NCBI GenBank assembly: GCA_020086605.1 | Contig: JACBWW010000016.1 | Span: forward strand, 6,005,682 to 6,069,681 | Length of the DNA stretch: 64,000 bases | Source: Lanius collurio | Taxonomy: Eukaryota > Chordata > Aves > Passeriformes > Laniidae | Direction of reading: 5' to 3' | Shown here: positions 51,738 to 63,314 of the stretch, piece after piece | How the letters are laid out: each line of letters begins with the position of its first letter | Position numbering within the stretch: position 1 is the first letter of the stretch | Program-made: the position numbers and the translations under genes | Notes under the pieces: generated by a model | Databases searched by the model: none | What the model was told of the DNA's origin: nothing | Seen by the model: the letters and a program-made list of their open reading frames with translations, nothing else

Positions 51738-52160
51738 GGGCTGTGGAGTTGTGGTGTCCTTGCTGTGCTCCTGAGTGAGCCTGTGGCTCAGTGACCAAGC
51801 AGAGGGGACTTAAAGCCCAGCATTTTTCTGTTTCCAGTGGCAGGGCAGGGCCCCCAGAGCTGTGTGGGGCTGTGCTGGGACCAGCGGGGACTTCTGTGAC
51901 AGCACCTGTGGCCTCCCCGGCTGCAGCCTGGGCTTTGCGAGCCCCACAGCTGGGGAAGGGCTGGCAGCCCTGGGATGTTGGGGTGTCTCAGATCCCAGGT
52001 TAGTGGGTGGAAAGGGAGAAGCCCCTCGCTCCTCTCCCCTGCCCCGGCTCTGTGGATGTACCCCAGCCCCGGGCAGCCCAGTGCTGACCAGCACAGCCGA
52101 GGTCGGTGTTTGTGCAGACACAAAGCGTGGCACAGGCGAGGGCTGCTCCCGCCACCAGAT
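51738..52160. other. isolated GC- and CpG-rich island
   Basis: About 420 bases are strikingly richer in G, C and CpG (roughly a dozen CpG sites, for example in CCAGCGGGGA, CCCCGGCTGC, CAGCCGAGGTCGG and CCCGCCACC) than anything nearby. Open frames of 100-139 codons exist on both strands, which follows from the shortage of A/T-rich stop codons rather than from coding. A segment at 51,838-51,998 lies between a good acceptor (TTTTTCTGTTTCCAG) and CCCAG/GTTAGT and could be an exon. Other explanations are a small CpG island with a promoter of a minor transcript, or a GC-rich insertion. I see no TATA box or initiator that would settle it. Confidence 0.5.
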
Positions 52161-52720
52161 TCCCTCAGCTGCCATTTGAATGCTGCTATTGTTAAAGTCA
52201 AACACATGGATTACCAGCTAGCTGTAAATTTAGTGAAGCTTAAAAATATTTTCACTCACAGGCTTGGGAACGTACAACAAATATGCTAACCAGGGCCCTG
52301 CCATGCTGGGAGCGTGTTTTAAAGGGATTAATTAACGTGGAGATAGTGTTCTTGCCGGTGGAGGAAAAGCCGATTTATGGCTTCAGGATCCAGAGGTAGC
52401 TGAGGAATACATTATCTGTTTGCAGATCAGCAAAGCATGTTATGCTGGCAGGTCAGGAGTGGCCAACTTTATTACCACCCAGTACTGAACCTTAATTAGA
52501 GGAACCTTCCAGAAACTTTTGGCATCCTGAAATTTGCTGTAGCGTGGTATAAATTTGCAGCATCCTAAATGAAGTAAGTTCCAGGGTTCTGGCTTCCTGG
52601 ATATAAAATAAATTTCTCAAAGCAGTGAATCACAATTAATGAACAACCATGCGTCAATTATTGACATTCCCTTCAGATTATGCTACAGAGCAGCAAGATA
52701 CTTTCTTCTTCTAATAAGGC
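52161..52720. promoter_or_regulatory. possible conserved noncoding element
   Basis: The sequence changes from the GC island into high-complexity, non-repetitive DNA of balanced composition with several motifs common in developmental enhancers: CAGCTG (E-box) near 52,168, TTAATTAAC near 52,328 and CTTAATTAG near 52,492 (homeodomain cores), and TGCCATTTGAATGC near 52,171. No open frame of note is present. The idea that it is a conserved element rests on appearance only, because no alignment was available. Confidence 0.25.
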
Positions 52721-53480
52721 CTAACATGACATAAGGTTCTATCTGGAGGACCTTCTTGCTTTATTAATCTCATTATGACCACTTGAATGGCTACATCCTC
52801 TGTAATGATTAAAACATTTGACTCCCAAGTGTGACATTATAATGAGGATGGAGTTCACAGAATAAGGCATTGTATCATTCTCAAAGGCTGGCAGCAAATG
52901 GAAATATAAAGTCAAACTCCTTGGTGTCATTTCCTTACTGTTTCCATGGAAAAAAAAAATCTAAAACATTTTACATTCTCATATATGCAGGTTTTCAAAC
53001 ACAACTAATCCCTCATGGAAGATATGTTTTTGCATATTTAAATCTTAAAAATATAGATGCCTTGAGCACCAATTTTAAAAGGACTGCAGTTTACTTATAT
53101 GAAGTGCCAAGCTACAATCAACCACATGTAATATAGTATGCCCTTCTCTTCCCACCATATGTATATTTTTGGGAAGGACTGGGGCTGACTAACCAAATTC
53201 CAGTTTGACAAATTATATATATCCTCTGGTTCTTCGCACTTCTCCTTTACTTGAAAATTTATAAACTGCTCTGTATTTTCTTGAATGTACCACTGCTCTG
53301 TGGGAGTATATTATTATATACATATTCAGAAACGTGCTTTCATTAAAAAAATCTTCATCTCTTATCCCAAAACTAAAAAATTCTGTATAAAATTTGAAAT
53401 AAGTCTTGTTTCTAAGTAATAAAGCTAAATGAAAGAAAGATAGGAAATAAAATTTTATTCTGCTACTTTTTCTTCTGCAG
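52721..53480. other. AT-rich stretch before candidate exon C
   Basis: No gene or repeat is recognised. The last 20 bases form an excellent pyrimidine-rich acceptor leading into the candidate exon at 53,481. Confidence 0.45.
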
Positions 53481-53565
53481 CAATCCTGAGGAAGAGAAAT
53501 TGGACACTCTTCAGCATGATGATTTGGAATAAAAAGGCACAACGTGTTGGTGAAGCAAACCTGAG
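53481..53565 (+). CDS. candidate internal exon C, unrecognised gene
   Basis: This segment has the best pair of splice signals in the window: acceptor ACTTTTTCTTCTGCAG and donor GAG/GTATGT. One frame is open throughout, entered with two bases: ILRKRNWTLFSMMIWNKK, then AQRVGEANL, with two bases over (AG). It joins in frame to candidate exon D (AG plus G, Arg). A second frame reads NPEEEKLDTLQHDDLE and then a stop, so the exon could instead be terminal, or part of a noncoding transcript. The open-frame peptide is basic with a short hydrophobic patch (WTLFSMMIW). I do not recognise it. As an exon of some transcript it is credible; as a coding exon it is uncertain. Confidence 0.38.
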
Positions 53566-55335
53566 GTATGTGACAAATTAGTCACAGGAACGGAGAATAA
53601 TAAGACTTCAGGTCTTTGTTTTTTTTCAGCTGTGTGGAGGGGTTTGTGTTATTTCTGATAGAATGAGTTAATCCAGCATTTTTCTGGTTCAAGAGAAATT
53701 TCCATGGGTGCAAATTTTGCCTTAAAAACCTTCAGCCTTGGCCCTAATTGCGATTTTCTGCCAGCAGTTTGTCTGTCCCAGCACCAAAACCCTAGTGGCT
53801 TCAATTAACTGCATGTTCAGTTTCTTTTTTTATGCTCTCTTTTTTTGTTCTAATTACCTACCTAATGGATACACCCAATTCCCCAAGTTATGTGTTGTTT
53901 TCTAATCTTGCTGAAAGCAGGAAGGGAACATAACAGAATACTGTATTATTACGGAAAATGTTAAGACTTGAATGCAACTTGAAAAAATATGGATGAATTC
54001 CTGCTTTTGAAACCTCCTGGGAAATATTCCCCTGGTAGACAGGAAACCAGGGTATATTTGTTTGGGGTAAAATTGATCTACAAGGGGTTAGAAACCTGCT
54101 GACCATTCAGATAAACTTCTTTCCAAATTATGTTTTTACTGCTATTTTGACTTTGAACAGGTCAAATTTTGCTCAGACTTTTGCCTTTGTCTTGCTATTT
54201 GGCAAAAGTTCTGATGTTCAAAGCCATTAAGGGGAGCAACAAATAGAACAGATAAGTGGAATCTAATCATCAATGAGGTAGAGAAAGTGCCATCTATCAT
54301 CTTGGGTTTAGTCTTGAGAGAAACAGTGTGTGAGAATGTAAAAAAAAACCCATTAGGACATCATTCTCTGCATTCCTGAGCATTTCATATTGTATGTATT
54401 AGAGAAAAAAGTAAAGGACAGACTCCTCTCTCCCCTGCTGCTGATTACTGAGGTAAAACCACAGAACCAAAATTGTGCACTATAAACTATAGAACAGTAT
54501 TGCAAGAGAGCTGGAAAAAGAATGCTGTGATATATGGAGAGATTTTTTTCTGAGGGTCATTTTTACTATTATTTGGTTTATAAGGTCACTTTCCTATGAT
54601 GCTATTTGAGAATGTCTTATGTACAGAACTAAAAATAATTTCCTTTATTTATTGCATGGAAGGGATTGTGAGCTTTTGGAAGCTGTATGGTTTGCTAATT
54701 ATATCATTGTCATTCAGTTGTCAAGTTAACTGAATTTTCCATTTGGTCTAGGATTGGGTAGAATTTGTTCTCATTAGTCTTAATAGGAGAGAGACAACAA
54801 TTGCACCAGAAGGGATCATATTCTTCTTAATGTTCTTTGAAAACATAACTGCTTCAGGTCATTACAGCACATGTGTGCACAATAAATATTTTATCACTGT
54901 AAATTGGGCTAAGGTTGGGTGGTTTGGTTTGGGACATTGATTCAAATGTCAACAGTGAACCTGACTTCCATATTTCTGCATAGTTTTCATGTTCCATTTT
55001 AAATTCATCCTTATATTAAAAGGAGGTTTTGTTTTATCCAGTGGAATGGAAATTAATACATGACATATAAGGAGGCTGCAATCTTGTCAAGAAGACAAGA
55101 AAGCTGACATTTGGGTTCTTGTGGATAGTTTTCAGAAGGAAAATTGGGGATGGAATAAGGAGTTCTAAGCTTCATTTTCCTGTTGTCATTTCTTAGTAGC
55201 TTGTTCAACCTAAAGTTGTGACTGCACTGATGCAAAGCTGGGGTGGTGACTCCTCTCATACCTTATGCAGTTTGAGAAAAAGGACAGACTTTGGCTCAAA
55301 TTCCTTTGTTGTTATAGAGGATTTATTTTTCTCAG
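53566..55335. other. intervening sequence between candidate exons C and D
   Basis: AT-rich and without recognised genes. A 9-bp inverted repeat (ACTTTTGCC at 54,177-54,185 and GGCAAAAGT at 54,201-54,209) is present. It would be an intron of about 1.8 kb if the flanking segments are exons. Confidence 0.4.
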
Positions 55336-55409
55336 GAGTCCAAAAGATGATGACTATTGGACAAATGTCCTAGGAGCTGATGATATACCTAGTCAGCCAC
55401 CAAAATCAG
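55336..55409 (+). CDS. candidate internal coding exon D, unrecognised gene
   Basis: The acceptor TTTATTTTTCTCAG and the donor CAG/GTAAAT bracket 74 bases. Only one frame is open: one base, then SPKDDDYWTNVLGADDIP and SQPPKS, then one base. The composition is typical of an exposed acidic, proline-containing linker and looks protein-like rather than random. It continues the frame from candidate exon C and flows in phase into a possible last exon at 59,364. I could not place the sequence in a known family. The chance of a random 24-codon segment being open in one of three frames is high, so the argument rests on the phase chain and the peptide character. Confidence 0.36.
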
Positions 55410-58400
55410 GTAAATCTCAGCAATCCAAGCTGTGCTGATCTGGTTGTTGGGAAGCGGATGTGTTTTAAGATTATATGGGTAATATTTTACTCTGATTTTT
55501 ATATATAAAACTGAAGTGATCAGCTGTGGTAGACAAAATAATTTTAATTTTTTTATCTTAAGGAAATAAATAGGTGAAATGGAGAAAGGAAATTATTCCA
55601 TGCATTAGTTTTGAATGGTGAACAAGAACTTACATAGTGCTATTTTCGCTCTACCCATACAGTAAGAACTCACTTCAAGAGGTTTCAGGTGTTTCATTGC
55701 CAGCAGTTGGTTCTGATTTGTGCCAAAAGTTGTTACAAGCCTTCATCTGTTATAGACCCTTTTCTATAATACTTTACTTAGCTAATGTTTTATTCCAAAC
55801 AATGTAGGCTGTTTCTTTATCAGTAGAGCCCTGGTTTTAGTTTGTTACTGTCTTTGCTATTTAAAGATTGTTTAGTCCTTACTGAAATACTGTAATTATT
55901 AAAAAGACAAACATGCTTGGAAGTGGACAGAGTACCTTGGGAATATTGAAAGAGTGTAATGTATATCCACAGTGTAGTTTTTGTGCCTGTAATGAAATGT
56001 CTTAGAAGTGTTGGTACAGTGCCAATGCCAGGCAGTTCCAGGCACCAGAGGCACACAGCATGATTTGCTGTTTAGCTAATCCTGTAAGATAGGCAGTTGT
56101 GGGCTTGCAGCACTATCCCACTGACAGTGCTGAACTCCTCCAAGGCTGGAAAGCACAACTACTGCTCCTTAATTAGCTAGAATACAAAAATCCCTCTTGA
56201 AAATCATCTCTAAAAACTGCTTGGTGTTTGGGTCTTTTTTTTTTGCAGGGGGGAGAGCATAATTTACTTAACTCATATTTCTCAGTATCACTGTGTTTAA
56301 GACAATTTAGGAATCGAAAAGACAAGAATAGCAAAGCTCATGCTGAGAAAGGAGTGAAGTCCATGTGCTTTGTTTGTATATACGTGAAACTCCTATTAGA
56401 TGGAGTATTTGGCAAACTGTAATCCCTTAAAAATGGACCTCAAAAGACTTCTCCAAAGAAAGACTAAAAACCCCAAACAGACAAAAAACAAAACACCCAC
56501 AGTTCCTTTCTGACAATGCTGCAAACATCTACAACAGTGTTGATTATAAGACTTTAGTTGTCCAAGGATTCCATATTTAACATTATATGTATCTTCCTGC
56601 TGCTTTAGAGCAGAGTTTCTGTGAGTGCTGTCAGTGGTGGGAGAAGTACTTGGGTGGAGTGGCTTATTTTCTGATACTTGAGTAAGGACTGTTTCAGTTT
56701 GCTGCAATACTCTGCTGTTTATACAATTGTGTAAAAAGATGTCCTTTTAGCAAGAAATCCAAATGTGATGGTTCAACATGTTGTCATTTTTGGAGAAATA
56801 CCTTCTTCCAAGAGAGGTCTGCTCCCACAGGCCAGTTTCTCTGTGAGGCTGTTTCCCCATTGCAGTTTTTAGCAAACTTCTCCTTGGATTCTGTGTTATG
56901 GAACAGCCTCTGTCCCTTCTCATGCCTTCTGTGCTGATGTATTTTTGTCCAAGATATAATGTGACTGAGATTCCATGGCCCCTGAAAGACACACATCATG
57001 ACAAAAGTTCATCTCTCGTGTGGTAATTGCTCCTCAGCATCTGCATAGCAGGCTCTCACTAAATTTAGGTACTCACATTCTAGCTCTGTTAATATATCTG
57101 CCAGGTAGGTTGACTTCTGCTTTACTTGAAACTATCTCTGAGTTCCCTGGGACTCAGGAGGAGAGGGTTGAACTGTTAACATAATTTGTAGTCCCTTTGG
57201 GACAATGAACAGGCTTTTTTAGTGAACTCCACCTGTTTTCACTTCTGTAACTTTGCAATTACTCTGAAGGAGAGTTAAGGTGGGGTAAAACCCATCATAA
57301 TTTTTAGTTCCTGATAAGCGCTGTCTGTAGTTTTGTTCTTCATTTCTTATCTTCTCATATAAATAGCCACTAAGAGCTCTATTAAAAAGTTTTTTGATCA
57401 GGGTCAAAGAATTGTCAAAGCCAGCAAACTAAAAGTTGAATTGGCAACCAGATGCTTGGAAGAAATGAGCACCATTTGGCTGTGAACTACATTTAACCAA
57501 GACTTAATTACAATATTCATTACTTCAGAGACAGGAAAACTCAATATAACAATCTTAAGGGACCAATAGTAATAAAATAATGAACGAAAAATTCTAAAAT
57601 GTAAGCCAAGTGAGAGAGTATATCTCTATCAGTAAAAAAAAAAAAAAAAGAGTAATTAAAACAGTCATTTAATTTCAAACCTGATTGTTTTGTGTAGCCT
57701 TTAGAGAAAAAGGATAAAAAGAGAAATCACTGAGAAAAACCCCCGAAATATATCTGCTTGTGCTCCCGTTGGATGCTGAAAATGGTTATTCTGTTAGTTA
57801 TGAGAGCTTTCTGTGAATGTGGGTCAGTCGTACACATATCTTGCTATAACCACTGTGCTTTTTTATTCCTTGTTGGCCCAGTTCCTTTGCTATCATACCA
57901 GTGTTAAATCCCAACCCATCTGCTAAGTGAGAGAAGAGCCCAAAGGTCAAGGGGCTTCTTTTGCTAAATATATCTGATCATAATGTCCCTCCTTGCAAAT
58001 TGCAGATAGTTATTACATGGTTTTGTTTTAAACCGGGTAATTTACATGACAGACACTCAGATTGTGCTGCAGAGGAATATTTTGAGTTTTAATTCAATTA
58101 CAATATCTTCAGAATTGGATTAATCTTTGATTTGTGAAAGCACGTGCATTTTGATAACTGTGCATCTGATCTGGACACCTAATACAAATTGTAAAACTAA
58201 CTCAGGAGTTCAAGTGTCAAGTAGCTTGTTTTCCAAATGTCAGCAATTTCTGAAACTGCATTTATCCTGGCATTAATATTTTTCCTTGCACTATGCTGTG
58301 AGATAGTGACATTAATCTATTACTGTGTATTAAAGCCACATCTTTTGTGGATAATATCAAATTGCCACTGAGGGGTTGCAGGTGCTGATTCCTGCTGTTA

Positions 58401-59363
58401 TTTATATCAAACTGCTGAAATTATTATCACCTGTAAACAGCTGAGGCCTTTCTTAACTACTCCCATTGATCTCAGAGAGGTTTATGATAACCCATGGAGG
58501 AGAACAAAGGAGACTTTTTAAGACAATACTTGGGGTATCATTTTTACAGTTTGCTACTCCATCTAATTTTTCTGTTGTACAGATTTCTTTTTTTCTCACA
58601 TCACAATAACATATTTGAAGGTTGAAATATGTATTTAAAACCACTTTTACCTCCCACTTAAAAGATTTTTAGTTGTCATTTCTGAAATGAAAACTTTTCA
58701 GCTGACATTGTTTTATCACTTTATTGAGGTTGTAATTTACTATTCATACTGCACAAGGCATTTTTTCTTCTGTATGTTATATACATGTGTCTAAGAATAA
58801 TGTAGTCTTCTGATGGCAGTTATCTCTTTCACTCATTGTTAAGTATTTCATTTACTGCCATATGTCCCTAAGGACCAAGGCTGCTTAGTTTCATTTGATT
58901 AGATTTTGAAATCTATTTGATGAATTAGGTCCACCGAGGCACACCTCTGATATGACGTGACTTCTACAAAAATTATTTGGGATGCAAAGAAATGTACTCA
59001 GATAATTGCTTGCAAAGTCTTGTCCTAAAAATGCCGTGGATTTAATCCAAACCAGTGAAGAAGCACAGAAACTATGTATTGTTCCCCTCATGTTTTCACC
59101 AACAATTGCATATATACTCTTTGAAGTCAATCCCATGCTTTTATGCTTCTCCATAAATCTGCCTTAGTTAAAGAAGGAAGGGTTGTGGGCAGAATATAAA
59201 GAGGTGGTAAACCTAAGTAATTTTTAATGAACAGCCATAAGATTGTTTTGCTTTGAAGAAAATATATGCAATGAAAATTCCTGTAGTCATATGCTTTGGG
59301 CTCTATGTGGTCAATAGCACTTCACTTATGAAAGGCTATAAAATGTCTGTATTATCCCCACAG
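55410..59363. other. intervening sequence between candidate exons D and E
   Basis: AT-rich DNA with a run of 16 A at 57,634-57,649. At 57,084-57,104 a 21-base segment lies between CTCACATTCTAG and CAG/GTAGGT. It also keeps the frame of exon D (ALLIYLP), so it is an alternative link, but it is tiny. An acceptor-like T-rich tract ending TTTTGCAG at 56,248 leads into a frame that stops at once when joined to exon D. Confidence 0.4.
57634..57649. repeat. A homopolymer, 16 bases
   Basis: An uninterrupted A run. No retroposed sequence ending in it was recognised. Confidence 0.85.
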
Positions 59364-59386
59364 GCAAATATCAATTTAAATTCTAA
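59364..59386 (+). CDS. candidate last coding exon E
   Basis: After an acceptor CTGTATTATCCCCACAG, the two bases GC complete a Gly codon with the last base of candidate exon D. Then KYQFKF and a TAA stop follow at 59,384-59,386. The combined end would read SQPPKSGKYQFKF. The downstream sequence could be the 3' untranslated region, with AATAAA at 60,339-60,344. The coding part is very short, so support comes only from the phase match and the downstream poly(A) signal. Confidence 0.22.
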
Positions 59387-60338
59387 ATAACACAAAAGCA
59401 AAACCTGGACCCAAATATGGATTCAGCAATGTCTGAGGAGGAGGTGTCTGCAAAAAGTAGACCTTGGACTAGACTTGGCAGCTTGACTAAAGCTTTTCTG
59501 GACCTTTATGTGGAGAGTCTAAATGATATGAATGTTTTTGCAAATGTGTTGCATCAAACATACACATTAATATGTTTACATCTGTTAAAATGTAGTAGTT
59601 TAGTTGTTTTTATCCACATTCAAGACATACCAGCATATAGTTGAGGGACATTTGCACCTGCTGTCAAATTGACAGATAAAGAATGTGATGTATTTTGCAA
59701 GGTGCAATGTTACCTAGGATGAAGCAGGTATTTATTTCCATTCATGTATGAGAAATATTGCTCCAATGTACTGGCCATCTCTACCCTGGAAAAAAATAGA
59801 AGTGATGGCGTAAAGAAAGTGCTTTGTAAAAAATGCAGGATATCTGTGAATAGTACTGTTTTTGGAGTTAACTATGGAAAGAAATATTTAAAATATATTT
59901 ACAGGATTGGAGGAGTTTAACACCTTAAACTACATCACAAAATTTATGCACTCCCTCTATCAACAAAGGAGCCACCAGAATTTAAGGGGATTTTGAAATT
60001 TTGTGAGATGGTTGTGTCTGCTTGATGGGAACAGTCTGGACTTTAACGAGTCAGAACACCTCTCTCTCACTGGGCCAGGTACTACCTCCTTATTTCCCAG
60101 TTTGTACTGCACACTAGTGTGCAGAGCCCAAAGCATTATTTCTGTCTGTGCATTTCTTATTCCCTGTGTTTGCATTATTCATCTCCTTTCCTTATATGCC
60201 CCCAGATCAAATATTCTTTGTAACAATCATCCTTTAAGCCAGAACCTACAGTAGTAATAATATAGCCTGTGCTCTGTCTAAAGAGCAGAGAATACTTCAA
60301 ATTTTACAATTCTAACACAGCAGAACTAAAAGTAATAG

Positions 60339-60344
60339 AATAAA
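60339..60344 (+). promoter_or_regulatory. AATAAA, possible poly(A) signal
   Basis: A canonical hexamer about 950 bases after the stop codon of candidate exon E, which would give a 3' UTR of normal vertebrate length. AATAAA is frequent in AT-rich DNA, so this is only compatible evidence. Confidence 0.2.
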
Positions 60345-62597
60345 TCCTAACATTATGATCATAGCAACAACTGGTACGTAGGCCAAAATTAATTATTGTA
60401 GAAATATTTTCAGTATATTTCATTAGAACTCTGTGTAAAATGTGTTTGCCTCTACCTCTTCTGAAAATGATTTCTCTTCCCTGTCAACAAGAGTATAAAT
60501 TCTGTGTAATACCAACAGTTTCTTTTGCCATAGGTGATGCATGTCACATGGTTTATTACCAAGCCAACTTGGTTGTAAATGATTATAATTTTTCAGTGTG
60601 ATAGTATTTTCATTCAGTAGTAGAGTGATTTTTTTGAAGCCTCCTCAGTTACATGGTTTAGCACATCTCAGAAGGTAACCAACTGGAATGACTTTGTACT
60701 GAGTTGGATCTCTGATCTGTCACTATCTTGGCTATGTTAAAATTTTTGACATTATTATATACAGTTTTAGTAGGAAGTTGTGTGCTTTCTTTTTTCAGAT
60801 GAAGAGGTATTTTTGGTCATAATTTAAAATTAATAGTGTCTACTAGAAATCTTGAAGAATTTGACCTGAGATCAGATAAGATATTTTCATTGAAAAAGTT
60901 TAGGAATCTGTATTAAAATATTTTCAAAGCTTCCCCCAGACTTCGTAGCATCTGGATTTTGCCACTTACAGCAAAATTTGTAGGTAGATTCTGGAGTTGT
61001 GTTGTTATCAGCATCACTGTTCTCATAATTTGTATTTTGCAGTTGACAGTATCAATGATATGTGTTTCATTCCATACAGATATCTATCTGTGAAATACAG
61101 TCTGTGTATTCCCTGACTGTGCTGCCTTCCATGCCACATTAACACTGCAAAACCCTATCCACTGGGAAAGGAGGATGGGTTTGCTGCTGGTAGGGTCTAG
61201 GAAGGGGAGAGCTGATTACATGAGAGCAGATGAAAGCCTGTCTTATTTAGGCTGGGAGAAGTGTTAATGCTAATATGATTGCATTCTATAAATAGACTTG
61301 TGTTAGGAGACAGGGAGAAGAAAAGAGGGCTTTGTGTGAAAGGTGAGAGTCTAGTTTGCATCATAAGAATGAAGAAATTTATTTTAAAATATTCATATCA
61401 AGGTTGGAAACTCCAATAAGCATGTATTTGTTACCATGCTAACACAGGGATATGTTCAGTACTCTTCTGAGAGGTAGAGGAAGGATAACACTGCAGGACT
61501 GTTACTGGTAGTAAGTGCTTGTGGCCTCTAACATAGACTTATAAAATATGAACCTTTTTTTTACAGGGATGGGGTTGTGGTGTTCATGGATTTTTGTTTT
61601 TGATACCACTGTTGTCTTCAAGAAATAAGATTGTTCCTTCCATTTGTGAATAATGCGTGTCCAGTGCTGCTGATAAGGGCTTAGGGAAGTGTTTTTCAGT
61701 TTGCTTCTTTTGACCCACTAAATTTTTTATTGCATTTTCATAATGTAAAATGCAAGTTACTGACCTGTACTTGATTTTCTGTCCTACTTGAGTACCCTCA
61801 TATTTTGAAATCTCAAAGATTTTTTAAAAACCCTCACTGTTCTTAAATTGCTGTCACTCACTCTCTGGAGGTATTGTTGTGGTGTGTGGAAACAGTATAA
61901 GATTTGTCTTTACCCCCAGAATATTTGTGGTGGTTACATCCCTGAGAACATCAGGAATCTCTTGACTGTTGTATAAAAGTTGAGTAAAGAGTACTTCTCC
62001 AATATTGTCAGTTCTTCTTCTGACAATGATCTGTTTCATAGGGTAAATGATAATGGTTTGAGAGTTCTACAGATTAGCTGGATGATATTCACTCTAACAC
62101 TACTGGAGAATACAAATTACATTGTTTGAAGTGACTGTTTCCATTTTCTGCTTTCAAGGTCAATGGGTATTTTGGGCCCACTTGATACCACTTACTGAAA
62201 ATTCTTTCTGAGTGGCTCACTTGCCACAGAGATAGAGGATATGAAAAGCTGAGCAAAAATGAGCACTTTGCAGAGATTCTATATTAAATTTGGAAAGTGG
62301 TTTCCCATTAAATAAAATGGTTTGTTTAAACATAAAATTGGCAACTGGGAATTTACAACTCTTAATTCACTACATGTTCATATTTGCAATCATCACCCTA
62401 CACTGAATTCTGGATATGTGGACATGTGCCTTCATAAATACCTAGAGAAAGCAATGGGAATGCCACTTATCTGGATATGCAGAGTTTAGTTTAAGCTTCT
62501 TACAAAGATATACTGAATAACCTTTATAAAACATACAGATGAAACAAAGTATTCATTATGACATTGCTTTCTTCCAGTATATGTTGAATATATTATA
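60345..62597. other. AT-rich stretch, no gene recognised
   Basis: No repeat or exon candidate worth listing was seen. The composition is typical of the surrounding desert. Confidence 0.45.
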
Positions 62598-62690
62598 TTT
62601 TCAGGTAGGAAGCCTCCAACTCCCCTGCCATGGGTGGGGATGCCACCTACTAGATCAGGTTGTTCAGGGCCCCATCCCACCCTGCCTATG
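62598..62690 (-). mobile_element. CR1-like fragment, antisense
   Basis: On the minus strand the order ATGGGGCCCTGAACAACCTG, then ATCTAGTAGGTGGCATCC, then CCATGGCAGGGGAGTTGGAG matches the region just before the end of CR1 elements and parallels 42,425-42,490 of the copy in this window. Only about 90 bases are recognisable, so the insertion is old or heavily truncated. Confidence 0.65.
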
Positions 62691-62860
62691 GTTTTAGGTT
62701 AATTTGGCATCCAGCTGGGGTCTCATTGCAAAGCAGTAATTCCAGATTGATCCTTTAGGTGCTTCCTCCTCCTTGGAGATGAATTGCGAATCAACTGTGA
62801 AGATGCTCATTTAAACATACAAATCGGTATGAAACTGGGTAGGATGAACATATAAAGTTC

Positions 62861-62866
62861 TTTATT
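62861..62866 (-). promoter_or_regulatory. AATAAA on minus strand, possible poly(A) signal
   Basis: It lies about 150 bases beyond the TGA of the minus-strand open frame at 63,015. The spacing would fit a short 3' UTR of a terminal exon or retrocopy. The motif is common in AT-rich DNA. Confidence 0.2.
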
Positions 62867-63014
62867 AACATTTGTGTCACCATGTTATATTAAATTTAAG
62901 TTACTTTGAAAGTTAATTATCTTAATCAGTAAAAAGACACTTTTCTGGACTAAAATTAGTATCATGTGTAAATAGGTTGTAGCAGGAAATGCATAAAGAA
63001 GTATATAAATAAGC

Positions 63015-63314
63015 TCATTTTCCTTTTTGAATCAGTGTTGGTGCAGGCATTTTATCTGGTTTTGCTTTGAAGATTATTTTTGAAGCTGTCTTTGGATTTA
63101 CCAGAAGTCTACCACCACATTCCTGTATTTGATCATTTATTCTGTCAGTCATTACACCAACATTGTTTTTGTCTTCTTTAATGGTGACATAATGAATAGC
63201 TTCATTAACTTGCACATGAGAAATGCCCCATTGAGATCCAAAGCAGGGATTTGGCTGGTTCTCACTGGGTTTTGGTGTGGGGCTGTAATCACCTGATATA
63301 TTGCAAGTCCCACC
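63015..63314 (-). CDS. protein-like open frame, possible terminal exon or retrocopy fragment
   Basis: On the minus strand a frame open for 99 codons ends in TGA at 63,017-63,015. It has no ATG near its start; the only start-like codon is GTG at 63,215, so it would be an exon or a 5'-truncated copy rather than a complete gene. Peptide pieces include YSPTPKPSENQPNPCFGSQ near the start, then NEAIHYVTIKEDKNNVGV, DRINDQIQECGGRLLVNP and IIFKAKPDKMPAP near the end. The mixture of charged, polar and hydrophobic residues with Gly-Gly turns looks like a folded domain. The stretch QIQECGGRLL loosely recalls BRCT domains, but I would not assign it. A weak acceptor (TATCAG or TTACAG) lies within the 5' part. 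A poly(A) signal follows. Frames of this length also occur by chance. Confidence 0.32.
   Translation of the reverse strand, partial: GGTCNISGDYSPTPKPSENQPNPCFGSQWGISHVQVNEAIHYVTIKEDKNNVGVMTDRINDQIQECGGRLLVNPKTASKIIFKAKPDKMPAPTLIQKGK

Noticed and set aside
51788..52289. Overlapping open frames of 100-139 codons on both strands
   Set aside because: They reflect the GC-rich island, where stop codons are rare in all frames. Pro/Gly/Ser-rich translations on both strands are typical of noncoding GC-rich DNA.
56249..56420. Open frame after a T-rich acceptor-like tract at 56,248
   Set aside because: Joined to candidate exon D it reaches a stop after a few codons, and no donor follows in the frame that stays open.
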